NCBI GenBank assembly: GCA_028275295.1
Contig: JAPWUY010000151.1
Location: 1 to 5,626 of the forward strand
From: Thermodesulfobacteriota bacterium
GTDB taxonomy: Bacteria; Desulfobacterota; Desulfocorpusculales; Desulfocorpusculum
Reading direction: 5' to 3'
DNA: 5,626 bases
Both the position numbers and the translations under genes were made by a program. The notes below the pieces were generated by a model that searched no databases, was not told the origin of the DNA, and saw only the letters and a program-made list of their open reading frames with translations. This document shows positions 1 through 5,481 of this stretch, piece by piece. Position 1 is the first letter of the stretch; every line of letters starts with the position of its first letter.

Positions 1-2
1 TG

Positions 3-263
3 GAGGAGTTTCTCCGAGAAGCTGATTGTCAGATGGAGCAATTGCGCCTTTGGGTCAAATCTTGGAAGCGCGAAGAAGCGAGGAGAGTGGCCCATACCCT
101 GAAAGGGGCCTCTGGAAATGTGGGGGCCATGGTTCTGAGGGAGCGAGCATCGAGGCTCGAAGAGGCCATAAAGAAAGAGGACATGAAAGAAGCCCAAGGG
201 GCCCTAAAGGCTCTCGAGGAGGCCTGGGACGAGTTCTTGAACTTCCTTGGAAAACAAACCTAG
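3..263 (+). CDS. HPt-domain protein, C-terminal part (probably of a hybrid sensor histidine kinase)
   Basis: Only the last 86 residues are in the window; the frame is open to the left edge, so the true start lies outside. The visible part matches a histidine-phosphotransfer domain. The signature AHTLKGASGNVGA lies at visible residues 30-42, with the phospho-accepting histidine at visible residue 31 (codon 93-95). It is followed by a helix of the form LEEAIKKED and a closing helix rich in Glu, Ala and Leu, as expected for the four-helix bundle. HPt domains relay phosphate between receiver domains in multistep phosphorelays in the cytoplasm. Finding the domain at the very C-terminus is typical of large hybrid kinases (kinase, receiver, HPt), but a free-standing HPt protein cannot be excluded because the upstream part is missing. 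An internal ATG at 33 would cut into the first helix and is unlikely to be the start. The stop is TAG at 261-263. Confidence 0.85.
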   Translation, partial: EEFLREADCQMEQLRLWVKSWKREEARRVAHTLKGASGNVGAMVLRERASRLEEAIKKEDMKEAQGALKALEEAWDEFLNFLGKQT

Positions 264-288
264 CCTGAACTGTTCTACAAATCCCATG

Positions 289-313
289 AGTTTTGGGGAT
301 CAAGCCCCAAACT
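289..313 (+). terminator. Hairpin after the HPt gene, possible terminator
   Basis: An inverted repeat lies 26 bases after the HPt stop codon. TTTGGGG at 292-298 pairs with CCCCAAA at 305-311 around a six-base loop. With T291 bulged, A289-G290 can pair with C312-T313 as well. No T-run follows on the plus strand (the next bases are C-rich), so this is not a classical intrinsic terminator. It may be a weak terminator or an mRNA 3'-end stabiliser. Nothing else is recognisable in the rest of the gap (314-501) before the membrane protein gene. Confidence 0.35.
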
Positions 314-501
314 CCCCCGGCACTGGGCCTCTCGGGATGCGAATGGAGACCACATCCGGAGCCAAGAATAGGAGCCTTTCCGGGATAGGTTCGCCTCTCC
401 AAACCCGTCCATGGGCCCAATAGGCTCGAGCCTCAGAGCATGTGGGATGGAAGACTACCTTGGGCAAGGAGGCTAGCCGGATTTTTGACCCAAGGGTTAA
501 A

Positions 502-1920
502 ATGCCTCCCATGTATGTGGAAGAGGATACGGAAGAGCAGAAAGCCAAAGAGAAGGGGCTAGGGTCTCCGAAAGAGGCTTGCCAGGAGTCCGGTTCTCCT
601 AGCACGAAGGTTTTGCTCAAGTTCTTCGTCCCTCTAGCCCTTCAAGCAACCTCCCAGAGCCTGACCTATCCCCTCGTCGCCATAGTGGCCTCTAGGGGGG
701 AAGCTGGTCCAGCTGGCCTCGCTGGCTTAGCCCAATCCAACATGGTGATGTTTCTTCTCTCGATGCTGGGTGCCGGGGTTCCTTCAGCCGGTATGGTCTT
801 TGGTCGGACGAGGGAGGGATGGAAGGCCTTTTTTCGAATGAACGCTACCTTGGGTCTTCTTGTCTGCGGTCTTCAGGGTCTCCTCTCCATTCCCCCAATT
901 TCCTCGGCATTGTTCGGTGGCCTCATCGGTCTTCCTCCGACAATAGAGCACGCGGCAAAGACTTCCCTGGCTGGAACCATCGTCCTCCAATTTCTGTTCT
1001 ATCTCAGGAATCCTTACCAGGTAGCCCTTCTGGTCGCCAGGGAATCGGGCAAGGCAAGTGCGGCAACCCTGATGAGAATCGCCCTCACGGGATTGCTCAC
1101 CGTGGTCTTTTCTCTTGCAGGGTGGGTTGGTGTCGGGCCAGCAGTCATTTGTCTCAGCCTGCCAGTTCTGGTGGAAGTTTGGGCATCTGCGATTCTCGCT
1201 CGTCCATACATCCAGAAGCTGGAAAGGGGGGACAGCTCGGTTCCAGGGATTTCCCAGATGGTCCAATTCGTGATGCCCCTTTCGGCAGGTGGGCTGATCT
1301 TGGCCCTTTCGGGCCCCCTGCTCGGGGCTTTCATGGCGAGGGCTCCAGAACCCGAAAGGACATTGCCCGTATACTACCTGGCAATGGGGCTTACAAGTCC
1401 CATGGCCTTCAGCGCCTCGAGGATTCAGAGCGTGGTCCTGGCCTTCGCACCCCAGAGGCTGGGGGGCCGGCAGTTGAGTTCTTTCGCCTTCAAAGTGGGA
1501 CTTGTCCTCGGGATGATACCCCTGTTTTTCATCCTGCCTCCCCTGGCTGAAATCTACTATGTATCCCTCCAGAAGCTTCCCACGGCGGACCTTCCAAGGC
1601 TGAGGGTAACTGCCCTCGTTCTCGCCGCAGTTCCCATCTTTGTGGCCCTGAGATCCGAAAAGGAAGGAATGGCGGCATGGCTTAGGAGGCCTGGCACTGT
1701 GCTGTGGGGGCAGGTGGCCCATGTCTTTGCCCTAGTATCCCTTTGCCTTTTGGCCCTCCAGATGGGCCTGCCAGGTCATCTCATTGGTCCCCTGGGACTT
1801 ATCTCCGGAAACATATGTTCGAGATCCACCATCCACTGGCTTCTTTCCAAAAGGGCTCAGGTCTCAGGAAGGGGAGAGGCAGAGAAGTCGAAGGTGGACC
1901 TCAGCCATGGCACAGGATAG
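502..1920 (+). CDS. Multi-pass membrane protein, MOP/MATE superfamily, ANKH-like
   Basis: A protein of about 472 residues (492 from the upstream GTG at 442). A charged N-terminal stretch is followed by about 12 hydrophobic segments. Numbered from the GTG, these lie near residues 60-83, 95-120, 132-151, 175-193, 207-226, 230-253, 273-296, 308-325, 348-370, 386-403, 421-440 and 444-465. It falls into two halves, each opening with a helix carrying a proline (FFVPLALQ near 61 and FVMPLSAGG near 276), the two-bundle pattern of MOP-superfamily transporters. The segment ALFGGLIGLPPTIEHAA, and the general layout, recall bacterial homologues of the ANKH (progressive ankylosis) branch; this is recognition by eye. 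Substrate unknown; members of the superfamily export drugs, lipid-linked sugars or small anions. Start: ATG 502 is preferred because AAGGG lies 5 bases upstream, while GTG 442 has no convincing ribosome binding site. The extra 20 residues are soluble, so topology does not decide. The stop is 50 bases before the azoreductase gene, in the same direction. Confidence 0.8.
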   Translation: MPPMYVEEDTEEQKAKEKGLGSPKEACQESGSPSTKVLLKFFVPLALQATSQSLTYPLVAIVASRGEAGPAGLAGLAQSNMVMFLLSMLGAGVPSAGMVFGRTREGWKAFFRMNATLGLLVCGLQGLLSIPPISSALFGGLIGLPPTIEHAAKTSLAGTIVLQFLFYLRNPYQVALLVARESGKASAATLMRIALTGLLTVVFSLAGWVGVGPAVICLSLPVLVEVWASAILARPYIQKLERGDSSVPGISQMVQFVMPLSAGGLILALSGPLLGAFMARAPEPERTLPVYYLAMGLTSPMAFSASRIQSVVLAFAPQRLGGRQLSSFAFKVGLVLGMIPLFFILPPLAEIYYVSLQKLPTADLPRLRVTALVLAAVPIFVALRSEKEGMAAWLRRPGTVLWGQVAHVFALVSLCLLALQMGLPGHLIGPLGLISGNICSRSTIHWLLSKRAQVSGRGEAEKSKVDLSHGTG

Positions 1921-1954
1921 ACTCTAGGGAGACAGGACCTTCGAGACTTCAGAG

Positions 1955-1961
1955 AAAGGAG
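1955..1961 (+). promoter_or_regulatory. Ribosome binding site for the azoreductase-like gene
   Basis: AAAGGAG lies 9 bases before GTG 1971. It decides the start of the next gene: that reading frame stays open far upstream into the membrane protein gene, but only this GTG has a strong Shine-Dalgarno sequence and gives a protein of family length starting directly with the first beta strand. Confidence 0.8.
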
Positions 1962-1970
1962 ACGAGATCC

Positions 1971-2600
1971 GTGGCAAAGCTTCTCCACATTCAGGCATCG
2001 CCGAGGGACAGGTCCCATTCGAGGGCAGTGGCCAGGGCATTTCTCGAGGAGTATCTGGCTTCCCATCCAGGAGATACAGTGGAGACCCTGGATCTATTCA
2101 GGATTGAGCTTCCTCCCTTTGACGGTCTAGTTCTGCAAGCCAAATACAACATCCTCCACGGCCAGCCCCACACAGACGATGAAATTGCTGCCTGGAAAAG
2201 GGTGGAGGAGGTGATAGAGCACTTCAAATCCGCTGATAAATACCTTTGGTCTCTTCCCATGTGGAATTTCACGATCCCGTACAAGCTCAAACACTATCTG
2301 GACATAATCGTGCAGCCCACTTATACCTTCGCCCATTCGAGAGAAGCGGGTTACAAGGGACTCGTAACGGGCAAGCCAGCCCTGCTCATCTGCGCCAGGG
2401 GAGGCGAGTACGGGGGGGGAGGTGAAGCTGGATCGATGGACTTTCAGAGGACTTACATGGAATTGATACTCCGCTTCATGGGATTCGAGGAGATAAAGGT
2501 CATCCTGGTGGAGCCAACCCTGGCTGGGGGCGCTCAGGGGGCGAAAGAGGCGAGGGAGAGGGCAATTGTCGAGGCGAGAAGAATGGCTTTGGAGTTCTGA
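1971..2600 (+). CDS. azoR: FMN-dependent NAD(P)H oxidoreductase, AzoR (azoreductase/quinone reductase) family
   Basis: A 209-residue protein, close to the roughly 200 residues usual for AzoR, with a flavodoxin-like fold. The first strand, AKLLHIQASPRD at residues 2-13, leads into the Ser-rich loop that binds FMN phosphate (SHSRAV 15-20). PMWNFTIPYKLKHYLD at 96-111 matches the family's PMYNF...LK.Y.D flavin-binding stretch, and GLVTGKPALLICARGG at 130-145 matches its second flavin-contact region. The family uses NAD(P)H in the cytoplasm to reduce quinones, azo compounds or nitroaromatics by two-electron transfer. The physiological substrate here is unknown, with quinone detoxification the likeliest general role. 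A GTG start is chosen on the strength of AAAGGAG 9 bases upstream; the open frame upstream overlaps the membrane protein gene and lacks homology. The 50-base gap after that gene allows cotranscription. The gene symbol is given by family resemblance only. Confidence 0.9.
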   Translation: MAKLLHIQASPRDRSHSRAVARAFLEEYLASHPGDTVETLDLFRIELPPFDGLVLQAKYNILHGQPHTDDEIAAWKRVEEVIEHFKSADKYLWSLPMWNFTIPYKLKHYLDIIVQPTYTFAHSREAGYKGLVTGKPALLICARGGEYGGGGEAGSMDFQRTYMELILRFMGFEEIKVILVEPTLAGGAQGAKEARERAIVEARRMALEF

Positions 2601-2607
2601 CCCTTCC

Positions 2608-2683
2608 CTCGGCGTTCCTTTTGGCCGAGAACCGGGAAGCCGGGCCTTCCCACCATAGGGCCCCTCGGCAGGATAGGAGGGGC
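2608..2683 (+). promoter_or_regulatory. Three tandem hairpins between the azoreductase and FAU-1-like genes
   Basis: Three perfect inverted repeats follow closely after the azoreductase stop. Stem 1: CTCGGC 2608-2613 with GCCGAG 2624-2629. Stem 2: GGGAAG 2634-2639 with CTTCCC 2646-2651. Stem 3: GCCCCTC 2660-2666 with GAGGGGC 2677-2683. In addition, CCCTCGGC occurs twice in direct orientation (2606-2613 and 2662-2669), so GCCGAG 2624-2629 could instead pair with CTCGGC 2664-2669, enclosing stem 2 and breaking stem 3. No T-run follows any of the stems, so a normal intrinsic terminator is not supported. The block may be a 3'-end processing or termination region, or an alternative-fold leader for the FAU-1-like gene. 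The function is inferred; the pairings are read directly. Confidence 0.4.
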
Positions 2684-2693
2684 TAGAAATTCA

Positions 2694-2699
2694 TTGACA
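2694..2699 (+). promoter_or_regulatory. Isolated -35-like box upstream of the FAU-1-like gene
   Basis: TTGACA, a perfect sigma-70 -35 consensus, sits 88 bases before the TTG start of the FAU-1-like gene and just after the third hairpin. The hexamer 17 bases downstream is not a convincing -10 box (CAAAGT at 2717-2722), and the nearest AT-rich hexamer, TTCTAT at 2722-2727, is 22 bases away. A promoter here is therefore possible but weakly supported. Confidence 0.2.
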
Positions 2700-2715
2700 A
2701 GAGAGGCCACTTCAG

Positions 2716-2762
2716 CCAAAGTTCTATTAGCGCACACCAGGGCTTGGAGGACAGGACTTTGG
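2716..2762 (+). repeat. Inverted repeat in the FAU-1-like gene leader
   Basis: CCAAAGT at 2716-2722 is the exact reverse complement of ACTTTGG at 2756-2762, with 33 bases between. If transcribed, it would form a stem-loop ending 9 bases before the Shine-Dalgarno sequence. The long loop makes a chance occurrence plausible. Confidence 0.3.
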
Positions 2763-2771
2763 GCTCGCTCG

Positions 2772-2776
2772 GGAGG
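2772..2776 (+). promoter_or_regulatory. Ribosome binding site deciding the TTG start of the FAU-1-like gene
   Basis: GGAGG lies 5 bases before TTG 2782, within a longer G/A-rich run (2771-2779). It supports the unusual TTG start; a second TTG at 2794 would be too far away. Short flanking complementarity (GCTC 2763-2766 with GAGC 2777-2780) could place this site in a small hairpin loop. Confidence 0.7.
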
Positions 2777-2781
2777 GAGCA

Positions 2782-3729
2782 TTGAGGATCAAATTGAGGG
2801 GGATTTACAGCCTGGCATTGGCCAGACTGGTCATGGATGCTGGCCACGAAATCGTGGATCCTACTTCCGAGGTCGCGCGAGTGCTGGGCCTCACCCAAGG
2901 AGTTCTGCCCGAAGAGATCTTGGTCCAGGACCGGTACACATTGCACGGTGTGGACCTGATAGGCGAGTCCGAGAAGGTTTGGGAAATTTTGCGTCTCTTT
3001 CAACTGAGACTTTTCGATACAGTGTTGGTGAGACTCGATCCCGACGAAGAGATGGACGGCTGGGTCAGGGCGACGGTGGAATTCCCAGGAGCCTCAAAGG
3101 CTCACTTGGATAGGATTCGTGGAACCATGGTGCCAACGGTGGACAAGCATCACCGGTTAAAGATCGTTGATCCCAAGGCAGTGTCCAAATTCGAGCAGGC
3201 TATCAGAGATGGGTCATCTGGCTCCGGCGGCCAGGAAGATCTTTTCCAGGAACTCGTGATGGGGGCCCTGGCCAGAGGGGGATCGGTCAGGCTCGAGCAT
3301 GTGCGGGTTGGCTCGAGGCCGCCTAGGCCCAGGGAAGCAGTGTTGCTTGAGGTTACCTCCAATGGCTTCGTGGCCAAAAGGAGGCTCAGCCCTGGATGGT
3401 ACGATGGTCTGGATATGCCCATAGAAGAGGGTGACTACGCCATAACAGAGGTTAGGGAAGGGGCTTGGTCCGTGAGGCATGTGTATTATTCCGCCTCTGG
3501 GGTGCTCAAAGGCGAGTATCACAACATAAACACACCGGTGGAGCTATATCCTTATGGAGCCAGGTATGTGGACCTGGAAGTGGATGTGGTGAAAAGACCG
3601 GGTGAACCACCGTTTGTGGTGGACAGGGAGAGATTGGAGCTTTTGGCCAGGCAAGGGTACGTTTCGGAGGAGCTCAAAAGGAAAGCTCTCGACACAGCAA
3701 ACGGGATAATGGAGAGACTGAGCTCTTGA
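2782..3729 (+). CDS. FAU-1-like RNA-binding/ribonuclease protein with DUF402 domain
   Basis: A 315-residue protein. The N-terminus, MRIKLRGIYSLALARLV followed by GHEIVDPT, has the form of archaeal FAU-1 proteins (RNase E/G-like, AU-rich-RNA binding). VEFPGASKAHLDRIR at 99-113 followed by VPTVDKHHRLKI at 117-128 is a second conserved block of the family as I recall it. The C-terminal DUF402 domain (about 190-300) includes GWYDGLDMPI at 205-214, GEYHNINTP at 244-252 and YVDLEVDVV at 262-270, where the Asp/Glu residues match metal-binding positions of DUF402 phosphohydrolases. Characterised archaeal members cleave or bind RNA, including ribosomal RNA precursors; the same role here is inference. 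Archaeal FAU-1 proteins are roughly 450-480 residues with a central S1-type domain; here the region between about 75 and 100 is too short for it, so the S1 part seems absent. Start: TTG with GGAGG 5 bases upstream. Sixteen bases separate it from the methyltransferase gene, suggesting one transcript. Confidence 0.8.
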   Translation: MRIKLRGIYSLALARLVMDAGHEIVDPTSEVARVLGLTQGVLPEEILVQDRYTLHGVDLIGESEKVWEILRLFQLRLFDTVLVRLDPDEEMDGWVRATVEFPGASKAHLDRIRGTMVPTVDKHHRLKIVDPKAVSKFEQAIRDGSSGSGGQEDLFQELVMGALARGGSVRLEHVRVGSRPPRPREAVLLEVTSNGFVAKRRLSPGWYDGLDMPIEEGDYAITEVREGAWSVRHVYYSASGVLKGEYHNINTPVELYPYGARYVDLEVDVVKRPGEPPFVVDRERLELLARQGYVSEELKRKALDTANGIMERLSS

Positions 3730-3745
3730 GAGTCCATCCCGTCTC

Positions 3746-4318
3746 ATGGAGCCTGAGGCACCATCTCCCTTGCTCATCCAATTCTCGGACCTCCTCCTAC
3801 GGGATTTGCCTCCAGGGCCCATCTTGGACCTCGCAGGCGGAGCTGGCCGAAATGCGTTGTGGCTCGCCCAAAAGGGGGCTAGGGTCGTATGCTGCGATAG
3901 GTCTCGGGAAGCCCTGAGCTGTGCTCAGAAGAAGGCTCAGACCTTGGGCATTTCCATGGAGACCTGGGAAGTGGATCTGGAGGTCCCAGGGACCAATCCC
4001 CTTCCCGAGGATGGATTTAGCGGTGTGATTGTCTTCAGATACCTCTACAGACCTCTAATCCCGTGCATCAAGAAGGCCATAAAACCCGGTGGAATTCTCA
4101 TCTACGAGACCTTCACCGTGGAGCAGAGGAGATTTGGCAAGCCCCGCAATCCAGACCATTTGCTCGAGCCAGGAGAGCTCCTGGGATGGTTTTCCCATTG
4201 GATCGTCATCCACTATTTCGAGGGAATCCTCCCGGATCCTCCTAGGGCTATGGCCCAACTTGTCTCCCGAAAGCCCCATGTGGCATTTGGACCCCTTCCG
4301 GTTCCCAAGGATGAATGA
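3746..4318 (+). CDS. Class I SAM-dependent methyltransferase
   Basis: A 190-residue Rossmann-fold methyltransferase. Motif I is ILDLAGGAGRNALWLA at 26-41 and binds S-adenosylmethionine through the glycine-rich turn. The acidic end of strand 2 is CCDRS at 49-53, an acidic residue of the next strand lies in EVDLE at 75-79, and the post-motif strand is KPGGILIYETF at 113-123. The stretch RRFGKPRNPDHLLEPGELL at 128-146 is typical of a bacterial TehB/UbiE-like group of small methyltransferases whose substrates are mostly unknown. No N-terminal targeting signal is seen, so it should be cytoplasmic. ATG 3746 is the only reasonable start, since an in-frame TGA lies at 3719-3721; its ribosome binding site is poor (GAG around 3728-3732), consistent with translation coupled to the FAU-1-like gene ending 16 bases earlier. 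An rRNA, tRNA or ribosomal-protein substrate would suit this neighbour, but the sequence does not show it. The gene ends 24 bases from the convergent phosphofructokinase stop. Confidence 0.85.
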   Translation: MEPEAPSPLLIQFSDLLLRDLPPGPILDLAGGAGRNALWLAQKGARVVCCDRSREALSCAQKKAQTLGISMETWEVDLEVPGTNPLPEDGFSGVIVFRYLYRPLIPCIKKAIKPGGILIYETFTVEQRRFGKPRNPDHLLEPGELLGWFSHWIVIHYFEGILPDPPRAMAQLVSRKPHVAFGPLPVPKDE

Positions 4319-4338
4319 GTTTCCTGGCTCACCCATCC
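4309..4338. terminator. Hairpin across the convergent gene ends
   Basis: An imperfect inverted repeat covers the junction of the two converging genes. GGATG 4309-4313 pairs with CATCC 4334-4338 and, inside a 2x2 mismatch, TGAG 4316-4319 pairs with CTCA 4328-4331, leaving an 8-base loop. It overlaps the stop codon of the methyltransferase gene. Its position suits a bidirectional terminator, but neither strand has a T-run after the stem and the stem is interrupted. Confidence 0.3.
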
Positions 4339-4342
4339 AGAG

Positions 4343-5437
4343 TCAGTCCCCAAGGCAAATTCCCAGATCTCTAGCTGTCTGGACCGTATCTGAATCGAGA
4401 GGCACCCTTTTCATCCTCTCCACAGCCATCTTCAGGGGAACCGGGACCATGCCGGGAGGGTTGTTCGCCACCATCACCCCTGAGAGACCCTCCTCTATGA
4501 AGCGAACCGCAGCTGCTCCGAATCTCGTCGCCAAGAGCCTATCGAAGGTCGTGGGAGACCCCCCCCTTTGCAAGTGGCCCAAGACCAGTGACCTCGTATC
4601 TTTGCCCGTCCTGGCCCTTATCTCCCTCGCCACGTTCTCCCCCACACCCCCCAAGAGCACCTGATCTCTTCCTGGTTCTGTGCTCGTCTTCGCCGTGATT
4701 GTGCCTCCTATGGGAGCCGCGCCCTCTGCCACTACCACTATGCCGTATTTCCTCCCATTGAGCTCGTTTTCCATAAGACGCCTGCAGACTTTGTCCATGT
4801 CGAAGGGAATCTCCGGAATCAGGATCACGTCCGCAGAGCCGGCTATCCCGCTGTGCAGGGCTATCCAGCCAGCATACCTTCCCATGACCTCGACCACCAT
4901 CACCCTCTCGTGAGCAGAGGCTGTGGAGTGAAGCTTATCTATGGCATCTGTGGCAGTGGATACCGCTGTATCGAAGCCGAATGTGACCATGGTGGCAGAG
5001 AGGTCATTGTCAATGGTCTTGGGGACTCCAATTACAGGGATACCCTTCTCGTAGAAACGCTGTGCAATTGCTAGACTCCCATCTCCTCCGACGGCAATGA
5101 GGTAATCGAGCCCGAGCCTCCTGAAATTGGAGATTATCTTGTCCGAGACATCCCTCTTCTCCAGTTCTCCCGTGACGGTCTCCACCACGAGCTCGAAGGG
5201 ATTGGCCTTGTTGGTCGTGCCCAATATGGTTCCTCCGAGGGCTGTGATATTGGCCACCATCTCTGGAGTGAGCCTCACCAATTGATCCGTGTCCAGAAGG
5301 CCCTCGTAGCCGTTCCTGCTCCCGTATACCTCCCATCCCCTCTGATAGGCTGAGAGGACGACAGCCCTTATCACTGCATTTAGGCCAGGGGCATCTCCCC
5401 CTCCAGTGTTTATCACTATCCTCAGCTTCCTGGGCAT
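4343..5437 (-). CDS. pfkA: 6-phosphofructokinase, group III (ATP- or mixed-substrate type)
   Basis: A 364-residue protein, full length for the PfkA family. It phosphorylates fructose 6-phosphate to fructose 1,6-bisphosphate, the committing step of glycolysis, in the cytoplasm. Visible motifs: TGGGDAPGLNAVIR at 11-24 (phosphate-donor loop), VGGDGS at 116-121, PKTIDND at 139-145 with catalytic Asp143, MGRYAGWIA at 185-193, IPEIPFD at 207-213, AEGA at 238-241 and GHLQRGGSP at 287-295 (fructose-phosphate binding His and Arg). Glycine at 120 (E. coli position 104) is the residue of ATP-using enzymes, while lysine at 140 (E. coli 124, glycine there) is shared with pyrophosphate-dependent enzymes. 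This pair marks the group III subfamily. The phosphate donor therefore cannot be fixed from sequence, although ATP is favoured. ATG 5437 is the start: a stop codon lies in frame just upstream, and GGAGG on the minus strand sits 11 bases before it. The gene is convergent with the methyltransferase. Confidence 0.95.
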   Translation of the reverse strand: MPRKLRIVINTGGGDAPGLNAVIRAVVLSAYQRGWEVYGSRNGYEGLLDTDQLVRLTPEMVANITALGGTILGTTNKANPFELVVETVTGELEKRDVSDKIISNFRRLGLDYLIAVGGDGSLAIAQRFYEKGIPVIGVPKTIDNDLSATMVTFGFDTAVSTATDAIDKLHSTASAHERVMVVEVMGRYAGWIALHSGIAGSADVILIPEIPFDMDKVCRRLMENELNGRKYGIVVVAEGAAPIGGTITAKTSTEPGRDQVLLGGVGENVAREIRARTGKDTRSLVLGHLQRGGSPTTFDRLLATRFGAAAVRFIEEGLSGVMVANNPPGMVPVPLKMAVERMKRVPLDSDTVQTARDLGICLGD

Positions 5438-5445
5438 CCCTCAAT

Positions 5446-5454
5446 CCCCCTCCC
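5446..5454 (-). promoter_or_regulatory. Ribosome binding site of the phosphofructokinase gene
   Basis: On the minus strand the sequence reads GGGAGGGGG, with GGAGG at 5453-5449, 11 bases before the ATG at 5437. The spacing is at the long end of the usual range, but no better site or start exists because a TGA lies in frame just upstream of the ATG. Confidence 0.55.
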
Positions 5455-5462
5455 ATGAAATC

Positions 5463-5481
5463 GGGACAACTAGCCTGTCCC
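5463..5481 (-). promoter_or_regulatory. Palindrome in the phosphofructokinase leader
   Basis: GGGACA (5463-5468) and TGTCCC (5476-5481) form a perfect 6-base inverted repeat around 7 bases, just upstream of the phosphofructokinase ribosome binding site. It could be a dyad operator for a repressor or a hairpin in the 5' leader of the mRNA. No specific regulator is recognised. Confidence 0.35.

Noticed and set aside
442..501. GTG 442 as the start of the membrane protein gene
   Set aside because: No convincing ribosome binding site precedes it; ATG 502 has AAGGG at suitable distance. It is not excluded, since the frame is open from 424.
55..620. Minus-strand open frames over the gap between the HPt and membrane protein genes (55-420 and 300-620)
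   Set aside because: Both overlap well-supported plus-strand coding sequence, their translations are rich in Pro, Gly, Ser and Arg without motifs, and neither has a supported start.
784..1722. Long minus-strand open frame (312 codons) opposite the membrane protein gene
   Set aside because: It is the antisense shadow of a protein with clear transmembrane segments; its translation is low in hydrophobic periodicity, rich in Pro, Gly, Gln and His, and shows no motif.
1704..1970. Upstream extension of the azoreductase frame by 89 codons
   Set aside because: It overlaps the membrane protein gene, its translation has no family similarity, and the GTG at 1971 has a strong, well-spaced ribosome binding site.
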